Below, one piece after another: positions 49,101-59,216 of a stretch of DNA of 64,000 nucleotides. This DNA comes from Gordius sp. MW1 (Eukaryota > Nematomorpha > Gordioida > Gordea > Gordiidae). Numbering within the stretch: position 1 is the stretch's first letter; every line of letters starts with the position of its first letter. Position numbers and translations under genes: made by a program. The stretch is from NCBI GenBank assembly GCA_964036665.1, contig OZ038531.1, positions 3,038,001-3,102,000 on the forward strand, read 5' to 3'. A model generated the notes under the pieces. That model ran no database searches, was not told the origin of the DNA, and was given only the letters and a program-made list of their open reading frames with translations.

Positions 49101-51121
49101 GTATGTAATACGCTGAAATCCGAGATTTTAATGTTATTCAACATATGTTGTGACAAAATAAAAACTTCAATTTAACATATAAAAAAATAACATTTTAGAT
49201 AGTAAGGTAGAGAAACGGAAATTTTTTAAGTCGTCATATTCTTAAACAAAAACTTTTTTATAACTATAAAAATTTTAAGATTCTGAGTAAATTTGTATAT
49301 ATAATTATGAATACCGTTAGTATGACCCCAACCGGTCACTATGCATCCTTCTCCCACTTTTATTAATTCATTGGATTCAGGCAAACAAGCCGGGCTCGCT
49401 TTTGTATTATTTGAGATGGCGTCTTTTAAAAATAACAGGGCTACATCATTTTCCAATGGTGATTTCGTATAGGAAGGATGAATCAATATTGTTTCTACTC
49501 TAGCAACATTACCTTCTATGCTATATACCTTAGAGCTTCCAACTTTCACCAAAAAATCTTTAGGATCTCTGTTTTAAGTTATTACGTTAAAGGGAAATTG
49601 ATGAAATTGAGTTACGTTTATTCACAAGAACAAAACTTTTTAAATTAAGTGATAGATTAGTTAAGACAAATGACTATATTTTTAAGATGACTTTACTTAA
49701 AATTTAATTAATATTATTGTAAAGCGATGTTTACATATTTATGAAAAATTAAAATGAAAGCAACTCTATAATATTACTTGTCAACGACGCAACTGGCCGA
49801 TGTTAATACATAATCTTGTGAGACCAAACTTCCTCCACAAATAGGGACATTTTTGTAGAACAATACAACCTATTAAATTATTTATATATATGTATTATCA
49901 TTTCAAGATCTAAATCTGAAACATTCCTTTTAACCTATTATTACTAACATGTTTTTGAAAGTTTTTATTATCACAAGAGAATTCAGTTCAGTATTCATTT
50001 TACTAACGCTAGCACATCATTTTATGTTATTAAATTAACAAACTTATGAAGTATTATATTGATATTCATATGTAGACAAAGTTTTCAATAAGCTTTTTTA
50101 TAAACTAAGTAGCAATCACATTAGTACAAGCAGGCCTGCTTGTAGTATATTAATAAGCAAGATAAAATTAATATGTTTTCAATATTAAATAAGCATTCAA
50201 CATCCTAGTTATTACAAATCAATTTATATTCCACGTTTTGCACTATATAAAATATCGTTTCTCCTACTTATTATTGTTATGAAGGACGCAAGCCTGTGTG
50301 CAAAGCGATTTATGCTTGCCACGATTGCATTTGTTATGGGAGGAAGGATAATAATATTGGCATGATCATAAACCTTATTATCAGCCAATGTATTAAAAAA
50401 GCCTTTTAGTACATACCTGCCATGGCCAAGATAGCGGATTTGATTTAAAACCCCCTACTATGCCTTGACTTGTCGTAGCATGGATAGAGCAGTTAGGGGA
50501 GGTTGGACCATTTTTAGTAATTCCACATTGATCATTAAACTCCGGAACGCCCTCCTCTATTTCAGGTTTTGATTGGGTCGTGCTTGGTGTGAGCGAGGAA
50601 CCAGGAGTTGTGGTCACTATAGAACTACTCCGCGGACTTGTTTGTAACGACGTTCTTATGGTAGAACTTGGCGTATTTGGTTTCATCGTGGTGGAGATAG
50701 TTGTTGTGATTGAGGTGGTAGGTTTGGTTTTATTCCAATGCCAAAAAAATTGACTAGCTGTCCTTTGACTTATATTTGCTCCTATCGTTGAGGGTTGAGT
50801 TACATATTTCAACACTATATTTAACGTTAAATAGTTACTATATGTGTATATATTGAAAGATTTAATGTAAAACTAATTAACGGTATTAAACTAAAAAGTT
50901 AGCTAGAATCTATTATCAAAAGCCACTTTCTTAAAAGCACTTGAATTTTGGATTAAGTATTTATAGAGCAACCTAATAATTTTAAAATATAAATAATTTT
51001 TAAAAGCGACATCATCTATATGAAAGCATTAGTCTCGTTTTTATTTACCTTTTCGACGACTTGTGGAGTTCTTAATGGCAAATACGAGAAAGAGATAAAT
51101 TATGAAAATGTGTTTTTTCAT
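46186..51121 (-). CDS. Secreted serine protease homologue (pseudoprotease)
   Basis: Six exons: 51121-51049, 50814-50417, 49869-49778, 49568-49315, 49112-48964 and 46398-46186. All introns are GT-AG, phases agree, and the 1179 nt give 392 residues plus stop. Exon 1 encodes a signal peptide (MKKHIFIIYLFLVFA). Residues ~50-105 are a Thr/Ser/Pro linker, then C121 and the activation-type site IVGG (143-146). The S1 fold is clear: SWPWQ, CGGSL, ENDVALL, ACLP, VTGWG, FCAG, GGPL. His57 is Ser (TSASC, S183), Asp102 is kept (D229), Ser195 is Asn (GDNGG, N325), and the S1-pocket Asp189 is also replaced. It should bind but not cleave, like arthropod masquerade-type homologues in melanisation, clotting or adhesion; that role is inference. 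Intron 5 (2565 bp) hosts a hAT element. Confidence 0.93.
47166..47939 (-). mobile_element. hAT element with BED finger, in intron
   Basis: Perfect 19-bp terminal repeats, TAGAGATGCACCGATACCA at the left and its complement at the right, are flanked by a perfect 8-bp duplication ATAAAAAC (47158-47165 and 47940-47947). Subterminal regions carry many GCCGATAC motifs in both orientations, typical transposase-binding repeats. At 774 bp it keeps a BED zinc-finger frame but no catalytic domain, so it is an internally deleted derivative. It lies in the last intron of the serine protease homologue, on the same strand. Confidence 0.93.
47309..47752 (-). CDS. BED zinc finger of hAT transposase, truncated
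   Basis: The frame contains a BED-type finger: CDLC, then KISRGG, NTSNLRKHLKTRH with the two His at HLKTRH spacing. This is the N-terminal DNA-binding module of hAT transposases. No RNase-H-fold catalytic region or hAT dimerisation domain follows. The nominal start is not an ATG, and the residues before about DGFFRYTRSY are AT-driven, so the true start is unclear. It could make a DNA-binding fragment, act as a repressor, or simply be a deletion remnant; I favour the last. Confidence 0.7.
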   Translation of the reverse strand: MFHLIGYKYFYVEYNNLIDHLFRITALLSKYCFILKIIIYQALDGFFRYTRSYLVVSADEKIVICDLCKAKISRGGKDEHSSNTSNLRKHLKTRHQIEFRSVLKNESDFINHNTFELINNKIYYYKLILYYNCFVVKIRIYHNLDVT

Positions 51122-51593
51122 TTGTGTAAATTAGTTGAAAAAAAAATTGTGATTAATGAAAAATAAATTTTTAACGTTACTTTAATTAATTTGCTGGCCT
51201 AAAATTTATTTAATTAAGCCAAAAACGTTAAATTTTTACTATAAAAGCTGCGCATATATTTTTTATGCAGCCATTTGGCTAAAGTTCACTAATATTTTGG
51301 CCCTTAGATATATAATATTTTTGGACAATTTTAATGGAATTATTAGCTAAGTGCTCCAAAAATTTAAATTATTTACATAAATATATTTATTAGATAAATT
51401 TATTTAAATTATGCGTTTTATATATTTTTCAATGTAAACGGTTTTATTTCTCAGCCTCATTGGTGCAAATAAATTTTGATGACATAAAAAGAAATTCGAG
51501 AAATATCGTGCCAATTTTGTATAAACATTTTAGAAACACAAACATTTTTCAAATTTTATTTTTATTTTATTCATGTTTAGCTTAGTGAAATAT
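51122..51593. other. Upstream DNA of the protease homologue
   Basis: This would hold its promoter. TATA-like candidates exist (CATAAAAAATATATG, about 51260-51275 on the minus strand), but AT content makes any choice arbitrary. Confidence 0.3.
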
Positions 51594-51723
51594 CCAAATA
51601 CTTAGTAACTAAAATTCAATGATCAGATTTAAATCATAGAATCAGAGTATTTATTACTGCGTTTAAATACTCTGATTCTATGATTTAAATCTGATCATTA
51701 AATTTTAGTTACTAAGTATTTGG
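51594..51723. repeat. Near-perfect 60-bp hairpin
   Basis: The arms at 51594-51653 and 51664-51723 match at 59 of 60 positions around a 10-bp loop. Arm ends are CCAAATACTTAG and its complement. It can form a cruciform or RNA hairpin. It may be a palindromic terminal region of a transposon, since a coding-like remnant on the minus strand abuts it. Confidence 0.9.
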
Positions 51724-52090
51724 ATGCCAAAAATCCTTTGTAGTGGCGGTTGAGCTTGTGTACTTTCGTGATTCAAGAAGCATACCTTTGCTAGCTAAAT
51801 ACAATTTTGTGTTTGTTACTGGTGAGGTCACCCTATTGGCAAGGTCTTCTTGGTGAAGGGTCAGACTAAAATTTTTGGATTTTTGAGGGAGTGCTAGTGA
51901 AATGGAAGTGCTACATAGACCTGTCAATACGAGGCTGTTTAATGAAAAGTTAAATCCACCAAGATTCTGGCATCATAAAAAAGTAGGTAGTTAAGGGCCC
52001 AAATCTATCATAGTTCCATCTGGCAAGGAAATCCGGTATATCAATACTTTCTCATTCAATATAAACCAAAATATAAATTTGGCCACCAGC
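51712..52090 (-). pseudogene. Unrecognised coding-like remnant
   Basis: On the minus strand three frames in succession give protein-like text: NEKVLIYRISLPDGTMIDLG, then after a shift GGFNFSLNSLVLTGLC, continuing through LALPQKSKNFSLTLHQEDL to KDFWHPNT, whose stop lies in the hairpin arm. This pattern suggests a frameshifted old coding sequence, perhaps of a transposon. I cannot name the family. Confidence 0.25.
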
Positions 52091-52324
52091 CTAGGTGTTA
52101 AACAGTCATAGAAAGAATATATAGTCTAGACAAGACGAATGTATATTACGTAAAAAAACTGGAACAAATAATGGATTCATTAATTTTTCGAATTTATCAA
52201 TTTATCGTCGGGTGGACTGAGATTAATTATAGACTCTGTCGCTTTTATCTCTACAAGTAGGTATTAAAAAAATGATAATTAATATTAAAGTTTGTTTGAA
52301 CCATATGTTTAACTTGTCATAAGA

Positions 52325-52484
52325 CATGGGCGTAGCCTTTGGAATTAGAGGGGGCTAATAATGATTTAGGGAGGGGCAAAATAAGCATTATTTTAAATTT
52401 TAGCTATAATTATATCAATTTTTAAAGAATTTTTGTCATAAGAGGGGGGCTGCCCCTCCCTGCCACCCTCTGGCTACGCCCATC
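52325..52484 (+). mobile_element. hAT-like MITE, CATGGGCGTA family
   Basis: Starts CATGGGCGTAGCCTTTGG and ends CTCTGGCTACGCCCAT. Internal ATTTAGGGAGGGGCAAAAT and GGGGGGCTGCCCCTCCCTGCC match the other copies. No target duplication is recognised. Confidence 0.8.
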
Positions 52485-53020
52485 CCAAAAGGTATAAGTA
52501 GAAAAGAACATTTTTAAGGGAAAAGTCACTTTTTGCGGAAGCTGACAAGATTTTGGATTTTGCTCATAAATTTTGTGGTCGTATTCATGTCCAAAAGAGG
52601 AGTCTTTTAATATAAAAATTAACTTTAATATTTAACATGTAATTCATATAATTTTTTCAATTTTAATAATAAAATATTTTCTCAAATATATTTCTATAGT
52701 TATAGAGAAAAATTAATAAAATTTGTATAATAACGTTTTTATTTTATTTCAACTTTAGTTTGGTCGTCCCTATCTAAAAATTTAAAATTTTAGGAGCAAG
52801 TAATGGATAAAGTAGTAATTAGAAATTATTAAAATGTTAAAAGCGCTAAATGGAGCACATTAATAAAATACTGGCATTTTTTATACTAAATTTAAGAAGC
52901 TTGTGGTTGAAAGTCTCCAAAAAATTTTAAAGGATATTTGACCAATATTAAGGAGCTCAAGTCAAATTACTAACGGCAAATTGAAGTGAGAAAAATCCAT
53001 GTGGCCCGACTTATAAATAC
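52485..53020. other. AT-rich spacer, no gene seen
   Basis: Nothing supportable lies between the two transposon copies. Confidence 0.4.
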
Positions 53021-53496
53021 TAGTGATGTAATGGGCGCACCGAGGGTCTGCTAGAGTGATATTAAGGTGTGAATAAAATAGCCACACCCACTTTTATCAT
53101 TTTCTTTTAAATACTTTGAACGTGGGTATAATGCAAACCGACCACGATTATATTCTTTTGTCACAGAGACTCGGATGTGCGATTAGATAAATGCTTAAGA
53201 GGTCGAGGTGTTATCTAGTCATTGTCAACAATACTCTGTGTGCTGTTCTGTGCAGTTATTTATAAGTAATCTAAGCTTCGCAAGTGTAGCTAGAAAATAC
53301 GGCACATGTGGCAGTGTTCTAAAATTTACAACTCTAGCCCTATAGTAGCTTTATTTAAGATATAAAACCATAGGGGAGGGGATCTTACACTAGAGAAGCG
53401 CTTCTCACGAAAGACTCCTTTGATGGTGATGGTACTAGTTCTGTTATCTCCTTTTAACAACGCAGGTCTTAAATGAGGCGCTTTAAAACAACACTA
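53021..53496. mobile_element. TAGTGTTG hAT element, 476 bp
   Basis: Ends TAGTGATGTAATGGGCGC and CGCTTTAAAACAACACTA. It is a homologue of 33622-34124 along its length (GGTCTGCTAGAGTGAT, CCACACCCACTTTTATC, CTTACACTAGAGAAGCGC). The flanking 8 bp do not match, so this copy is older. No coding capacity. Confidence 0.75.
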
Positions 53497-53802
53497 GTTA
53501 ACTCTAAAAAATTGCAATAGGTGAGATATAGGTGAATTTAAAGTCTCGACCTTCAACAACATCTTAATTGTGCTAATATGAGTAAAAAATAGTTAACTTT
53601 ATGATTAGATAGGATGACTTAAGTTTCTATTTTGCCGAGATCAGAAAATTCAGGCTTATATTTGGGCTGACCCAGGAGGACAATATAACAAGATTCCGAT
53701 CGGGCTAAATAATTTTTTTTTATATGTGTTTCACATTTCGTTTTCGTGTATTACTTTGTAACTTTTTTATTTGATTGTATAATATTTATAAATGGTATAT
53801 CT

Positions 53803-53943
53803 CATGAGCGTAGTCAGGTTTGGAATCAGAGGGGCAATATGATTTAGGGAGAAAGTGATATTTTTTTGTAATCTTAGCCATAATTGTATAAAATTCTAAA
53901 GGATTTGGGGATTTAAAGGGCGGCAGCCACCCGTTCCTGACAA
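53803..53943 (+). mobile_element. Truncated CATGGGCGTA MITE
   Basis: Left end CATGAGCGTAGTCAGG, then AATCAGAGGGGCAATATGAT and GGGCGGCAGCCACCCGTTCC. The right terminus is missing where the next remnant begins. Confidence 0.65.
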
Positions 53944-53944
53944 T

Positions 53945-54770
53945 ATTTTTGGTGATTCGATATTCGTCTTATATTGAAATGAGGATTCGAATCCGCTTGG
54001 AAAAAATCTAAAGAATCGAATTGGATTCGATAAGATACTTTATAAACATATACATTGTAAAAAATGTATAACGAAAGATATAAAAATAAAAATATTACAC
54101 TAAAAAGCCGAACTAAAGAATCAAACGATATCTCTAAAACATTTAAGAATTGCTAATTACCCAATTTTTTGTTTATTATACACAAAAACCTTTAAACAAT
54201 ATTTACAAGTTGCATTACTAGATGATTTATCATATATGAAATGGTCGCTAACCATTAACTTTTTTCTTTTTACTTCTTCAATATCAAAATATCTAAATTT
54301 AACATTATACTTAGTATGTAATTAAAAACTTCCTCTAGATGACAGTAATAGAATTACATTTTAAAATAAAATCTCAGCATGTAAGGCTAATGCATATCAA
54401 AGAATATTGAATGAGATAAATAATATGTATTAAGGTAAAGAGGATGACTACAAAAATAATATTAAACATTTAATAAAGATGAACCTAAAATGTTACCAAA
54501 ATATTGTAATTTTTTTTGAACTTGAATCTTGTAATGTGTTTAAATATTAATGATAACAGGAAAATAATTAAATTATGATAATATGAAAACGGCTTAATTA
54601 TATGCGTCTTGTCTATTTAAAAAATAATTTTTCAGATTCTTTTTTTAAGATTTGCTTCAGATTTTTGAATCTCAATAAGTAAATATTCATTCGAAAATTG
54701 CGCTTAAGGAGTCGAATTCGGATCAATTTGAAATATCAGAAGCGTAATTTAAACTTTTTTGAAAATATAA
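53945..54770 (-). mobile_element. hAT-derived remnant, diverged
   Basis: Both ends are rich in ATTCGAATC-type motifs (GAGGATTCGAATCCGC at 53980; GAGTCGAATTCGGATC at 54710) in roughly inverted arrangement. The interior carries a BED-finger fragment on the minus strand. Exact boundaries and target duplication are not recoverable by eye. Confidence 0.45.
54157..54255 (-). pseudogene. BED zinc-finger fragment
   Basis: Reading from the ATG at 54255: MVSDHFIYDKSSSNATCKYC then LKVFVYNKQKIG and stop. The SDHF aromatic motif followed by CKYC is the first half of a BED finger as found at the start of hAT transposases. The His pair is not present in frame, so it is broken. Confidence 0.5.
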
Positions 54771-55379
54771 CGAGATTTACTGCAAAAATTTAAAAAAAAA
54801 CTATCATTTCGACCCGGGCAATTAGGGTAGCTCTAATGGCGAACCCGGGCTGGCAATCTAATTTTAAAACCTGACGGGCCGGGTTTGGGTAGAAAAACCT
54901 AAACAAGTCTGACCTCTTAGAAACAAAGCTTTATGAAAACTTGATTAAAAACACCCTCGGTGCTTATATGAATCACAGACACATATTTTAAAATTATGGC
55001 GAACAAGTCAAAACAACAGCGTTAGAAATTTAGTTGAAAATTTTAGAAAAAAGGAGCAATCTTTTCACACGTGCTTTATTGATCTAGAGGCATTTAGTTT
55101 GAAAATGTTTGAGAGGAAACAAGATGGCACAATTAGATGTGAGTGTAATAATAGTTATGCAAAATGAAATTTAACGTGAATTCATTGAATACAGGTAAAA
55201 GTTTTATCCTAAACAAAGGAAGCCACTATCCAACTCCCTCTTTCTGTTCAAATTTTAAGATATGACATTTTTATTACAATGGGTATTGTGCAAATTTTGC
55301 ATAATCTATCCATTGACCATTTTTTCAAAGATTAAATACAACTAGATATCTGAAGGGCACTTCCACTTACTATATGTGA
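54771..55379. other. AT-rich stretch, GC-rich repeat scrap
   Basis: CGACCCGGGCAATTAGGGTA, CGAACCCGGGCTGGC and GACGGGCCGGGTTTGGGTAG (54818-54895) form a short GC-rich palindromic cluster like those at 32040-32570 and 26000-26050, probably ends of an unresolved repeat. No gene is seen. Confidence 0.35.
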
Positions 55380-56620
55380 TGCGCTTTGTAAATTTTCATC
55401 CAATTTAAATTTTGCATAGGTGTTACTAAGTTTTCTAACCTGCTGAAACCACCTTCTTTTATTGCTACTCGTCTTTAAAGTTTAAACTAATTATAATTAT
55501 TATTATTCACTTATATCAACTTCAAACATTATTGCCCACAAGTATTTTCTAAGTTTATTTTGACATTCATCTGCTAAGTTGTAATTAGTTTGCTACTATG
55601 CTTTTAATCTATGTAAGTTTTTTTAATTTAATTGCTAATTTTTTTATTCTTTAGCTATTTCCTAAAATATTAAGCCTATTTTTGGAACATTATGTTTGGA
55701 ATTGTTACAAGTAAAATACACTGAGAGAATTAAAAAAAATTAGCATTCCAATCAAAACATAAAAGAAAATATCGAATTAATAAAAATTTAGAGGCATGAT
55801 AGTCAACTAATTACAACTTATCAGAAGAATGTCAAAATTTCTAATTATTGGCAAAATAAAATGAATAAAAAAACTTAGTATTTAAACCATAAAACGTAAA
55901 AAAATACCAAATGAATTAAAAAACTTATCATCTAAATTAAAAAAAAACTTAAACAATAATAACATAATGAATAAAATAATTAGCAAAAAACTTAAATAAA
56001 TTTAAATCGTAGCAAACTAACTTAGCAGAAGAATGTTAGATTTCCAAAAATTGGCAAACAAATTTCAAGTAACACTGAACGTATTAAAAAAACTTAGCAT
56101 TTAAATTAAAAAAAACAAAAAAAAATCAGCAATTAAATAAAAAAAACTTTGCCAAACAAATTAAAACTTAGCAGATAAATGTCAAAATTTTAAATTATTG
56201 GCAAAAATAAATAAAAATAATACCGAAATAATTAAAATAGCATTTAAATCAAAAAATATCGAATTAATAAAAAATTAAAGGCACAGTAGAAGAATATCCA
56301 AATTTCAAAAAAAAAAAAAATAACATTGAAATTTAAAAAAAGTAGCATTTCAGTTAGAAAAATACCGAATTAATAAAAATTAAAAGCACAGCAAACTAAT
56401 TACAACTTTGCAGAAGAATGTCAAAATTTAGCAAAAAAATCTAAAGCAACACTTAAAGTATTTTAAAAAAATTAGCATAAAACCAAAAATATCACAATTT
56501 AATTAAATAAACCTTTGCCAAACTAATTAAAATTAAGTAAAAGGATGTCAAAATTTAAAAATATTGGCAAAAAAATATTACTAAGAATTAAACTTAGCAA
56601 CAACAAAAATACCTAACAAA
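55380..56620. repeat. A/T-rich degenerate tandem array, inverted
   Basis: A diverged motif, AACTTAGCAGAAGAATGTCA then AAATTT, recurs near 55810, 56015, 56160, 56285, 56400 and 56525. Between copies are TTGGCAAA, ACTTAGCATTTAAAT and ATACCGAATTAATAAAAATT. Left of about 55700 the same motif occurs on the other strand (GACATTCATCTGCTAAGTTG at about 55561). The array therefore switches orientation, giving a loose foldback structure. No coding potential. Confidence 0.6.
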
Positions 56621-57059
56621 TAAAACGTAAATAAAAACCCTAAAGAATTGCGCTCCCTCTGCTCTCCTTTAACGACTCTCTTATGCAAAGGAAGAACATC
56701 TAAATTTAATTATATTCTAGATGGCAGTATAATTTTAAATATTAAATTTATTGTAATATAAGTTTCATAATGAAATTTTATCAGATAAAAACTTTAATGG
56801 AGGATTTTGAGAAAATAGCTCACGATTTGACAAATAAAATTTCCTATATTTGAATTTTTAACAGTTAAAACACTTATTCATACCTCATTTATTTTTTCCA
56901 TCATAAGTATTAAATAAAAATACTTAATGTAAATTATTCACCGATACCCAAATCGCAATTTGACTTATGAATAATTAATGCTATCTTAATTCATCATAAT
57001 TTTTGTTACTGGTTGAAGCATAATTTGACTCGTTTTAAAAAATCCATAACAATAAAATA
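56621..57059. other. AT-rich stretch, no gene seen
   Basis: A short less AT-rich patch (GCGCTCCCTCTGCTCTCC, about 56648) is the only compositional feature. Confidence 0.35.
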
Positions 57060-57344
57060 AGGCCAATAAGAAGTGATTAAACCACTTCCACTTTTAAGAT
57101 TTCTGGCTTATTGAACGCTTCCCTAAATCTGTCCAAAGATGGTTCCATCTAACTTTAATATCTTCACATTATATACTTAGCATATTAAAAATAAATATCT
57201 CATTACTTGAAAGTTGAAACTAAATATTTTTGGCCTAATTCCTCAAACTCTGCATTTCTTTTCTTTATGTCTTTATATTCATTATAAAATTTGTCATATA
57301 TCTATTGTATTGCACGAATATCACTTATAGGCTCGTAGTTATTC
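57060..57344 (-). pseudogene. Coding-like remnant, unrecognised
   Basis: After a plausible acceptor (TTAATTTTCTAG, 57356-57345) the minus strand reads NNYEPISDIRAIQ, a stop, IYDKFYNEYKDIKKRNAEFE then ELGQKYLVSTFK and a stop at 57203. More protein-like pieces (RWNHLWTDLGKRS) follow in another frame. The charged, helical text looks like decayed coding sequence. It lies just outside the 57385 transposon. Family unknown. Confidence 0.22.
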
Positions 57345-57573
57345 TAGAAAATTAAACAATATATTATAAGATATATTACTTACCCAGTGGCGTAGCTAGG
57401 TGGGGGCCGAAGGGGCCCTGCCCCCCTCCCTTAAGAGCAAAAACCGAGCCCCATGGCCCCCCCCCAAGCGAAATATCTTGGGCCCTATAAGCAATTTTTA
57501 AATATTATTTTAATTAAGAAACAATATGTTGATTATAATTATTTGTTTTTGAATAAAACTTTAAATTATATTA

Positions 57574-57702
57574 TTGCATATAAAGATGCTGTATAAGACT
57601 ATAAAGGATGCAAGTTTTGTAAAATTATTGAGTCGACTTAATTCCATTCTTTATAATAAGGCGAAAGATTTAGCTTCCAATTTTGATATTTCATTATTAC
57701 CA
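57574..57702 (+). pseudogene. hAT transposase fragment
   Basis: The segment reads KMLYKTIKDASFVKLLSRLN, SILYNKAKDLASNFDISLLP. This is the helical, Ala/Leu-rich spacing seen in the mid-to-C-terminal part of hAT transposases (KAKDLASNFDI resembles the ELAEKLGI segment). A MITE piece interrupts it at 57704. The assignment is supported mainly by the hAT C-terminal domain further along the same element. Confidence 0.4.
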
Positions 57703-57703
57703 T

Positions 57704-57785
57704 CATGGGCGTACGCAGGTTTTGAATTAGAGGGGGGCAGATTAAAAAAATTTTTTTTTCTAAAATTTAAAGACACTTTATACAC
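57704..57785 (+). mobile_element. Truncated CATGGGCGTA MITE
   Basis: CATGGGCGTACGCAGGTTTT then GAATTAGAGGGGGGCAG matches the family left end; the remainder is lost. It breaks the transposase frame. Confidence 0.6.
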
Positions 57786-57788
57786 TTA

Positions 57789-58472
57789 TGTTGTAGGTGT
57801 GAAATTATTTGCATAAAAGATATACCAATGGTTCTGTTGTAGGTATGATTTAGTTAATGTTTACAAACTAATGAAGGCGCTTACGCAAATGAGATAGCGT
57901 GCTAACTAAAATTAGAAGTAAACGAATATGCTAATGGCAGTCTCAAGTTAGTGGACACGTGCAATATATCCAACTGTCTGGAAGCATTCTCCATTCAAGT
58001 GAGAGGCGCTTCGACAGAGTTTTAAATAGCGAGATGTTGACCACGAAAGATCATTATTTTTTAGTCCTGCAGGAGGAGGTTGTTAGTTTTTTAATCAGGA
58101 CACGTTTAGTCCTGCGGGTGGGGAGATGTTTATTTCTCATTGTAGACACGTGGTTCCAGCGGCAATAATCCATCAAGAGCCAGACCAGATACCTGCCCTT
58201 CTCCCTTACTATGATTATCAACCACAAGCTTAACATCCCGCAATTAAATACCTCCGATTACACTTAGTTGACACTCATCCTACCGGACCGATTCCACGAC
58301 GATCTCTCAAGGCCATCATCCTAACACTTACATAATCACTTACATTTATTGATTGACTGGAAAAACATTATTCAATCGATTGATCGTGATTTGTCGTTAT
58401 TACACTTGTTGTACTTATTGATTGGCTGAAAATAAAGATTACGAGTTGCTTGACATATTAATTCCTACAACA
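57789..58472 (+). mobile_element. Solo LTR, BEL/Pao-like, 5-bp TSD
   Basis: The 684-bp unit begins TGTTGTAGGTGTG and ends AATTCCTACAACA, with TG..CA and the longer TGTTGTAGG/CCTACAACA inverted termini. ACTTA flanks both sides (57784-57788 and 58473-58477), the 5-bp duplication expected of an LTR retroelement. AATAAA at 58431 could be its polyadenylation signal. No internal domain is present, so it is a solo LTR left by recombination. TGTTG..CAACA termini are common in BEL/Pao, but the clade is an inference. The short frames inside are not genes. Confidence 0.8.
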
Positions 58473-58616
58473 ACTTATAAATCTACCAATTCATTAATTG
58501 ATTTTAAATTGATTTATATTATCCTATCATCGATAGAATAATAGCAGAAATAAACATATGATTTTCGGAATTAATTGTAATTTATATAAATCTTCACAAA
58601 GTTTAAACACTTCATC

Positions 58617-58790
58617 CATGGGCGTAGCCAGCTTTGGAATTAGAGGGGGGCAATAATGATTTATAGATGTTTAGGGAGGGGCAGAATGAATATTTTAAAT
58701 TTAGCCATAATTTTAATGAATTTTAACAATTTTTTGGATTTAGAGGGGGGCAGCCGCCCCTCCCTGCCCTCCCCCTTGGCTACGCCCATG
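58617..58790 (+). mobile_element. CATGGGCGTA MITE, perfect 8-bp TSD
   Basis: Termini CATGGGCGTAGCCAGC and CTTGGCTACGCCCATG are flanked by ACTTCATC on both sides (58609-58616 and 58791-58798). This is the clearest copy and fixes the family as hAT-like. It is 174 bp and non-coding, inserted in the transposase region of the larger element. Confidence 0.93.
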
Positions 58791-58829
58791 ACTTCATCCC
58801 CTTTTTTTGCTATAAATCTTTTTTATAAG

Positions 58830-59216
58830 ACGTAATTAACCATTTAAAACTGCAAGATGCCGAAATAATAATGGCAAAAAATTATAAACTATATAATAAT
58901 TCTTTACCTTCGAATAAAATAAAATTCAATGATATTTTTTCACTTATTAAAATTTTATCCTCAACAGTGTTTCCAAATTTTATTAGTTTGAATAAAATAA
59001 CATTAACTATCCCAATAACTTCATGTTCATGCGAAAGATTGTTCTCATTGCTAAAACGGATTAACTTATCTTCGTTCCACAAATTACAAGATAGGTTATC
59101 TTCTTTAGCTTTACTGAGGAACATGACTTTAATGTTATTTCCCCGGATGATATTATAAATTCGTTTGCAACATCGAGTAAAAGGCGTAATGAACTACTAA
59201 TAAAAGACGAATTTTA
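58830..59216 (+). pseudogene. hAT transposase C-terminal domain
   Basis: The frame encodes the hAT dimerisation region: FPNFISLNKI, TIPITSCSCERLFSLLKRI, then LQDRLSSLALLRNM, matching the family pattern of a Ser-rich CERxFSxLKRI core followed by RLxxLALL. A shift near 59145 continues DDIINSFATSSKRRNELLIK and a stop at about 59216, the usual extreme C-terminus. Upstream in frame is LQDAEIIMAKNYKLYNN. At least one frameshift and the missing catalytic Asp/Glu segments make it inactive. Confidence 0.8.

Noticed and set aside
57959-58236. Short frames suggesting a gene between the hAT fragments
   Set aside because: They lie inside the solo LTR defined by termini and a 5-bp duplication.
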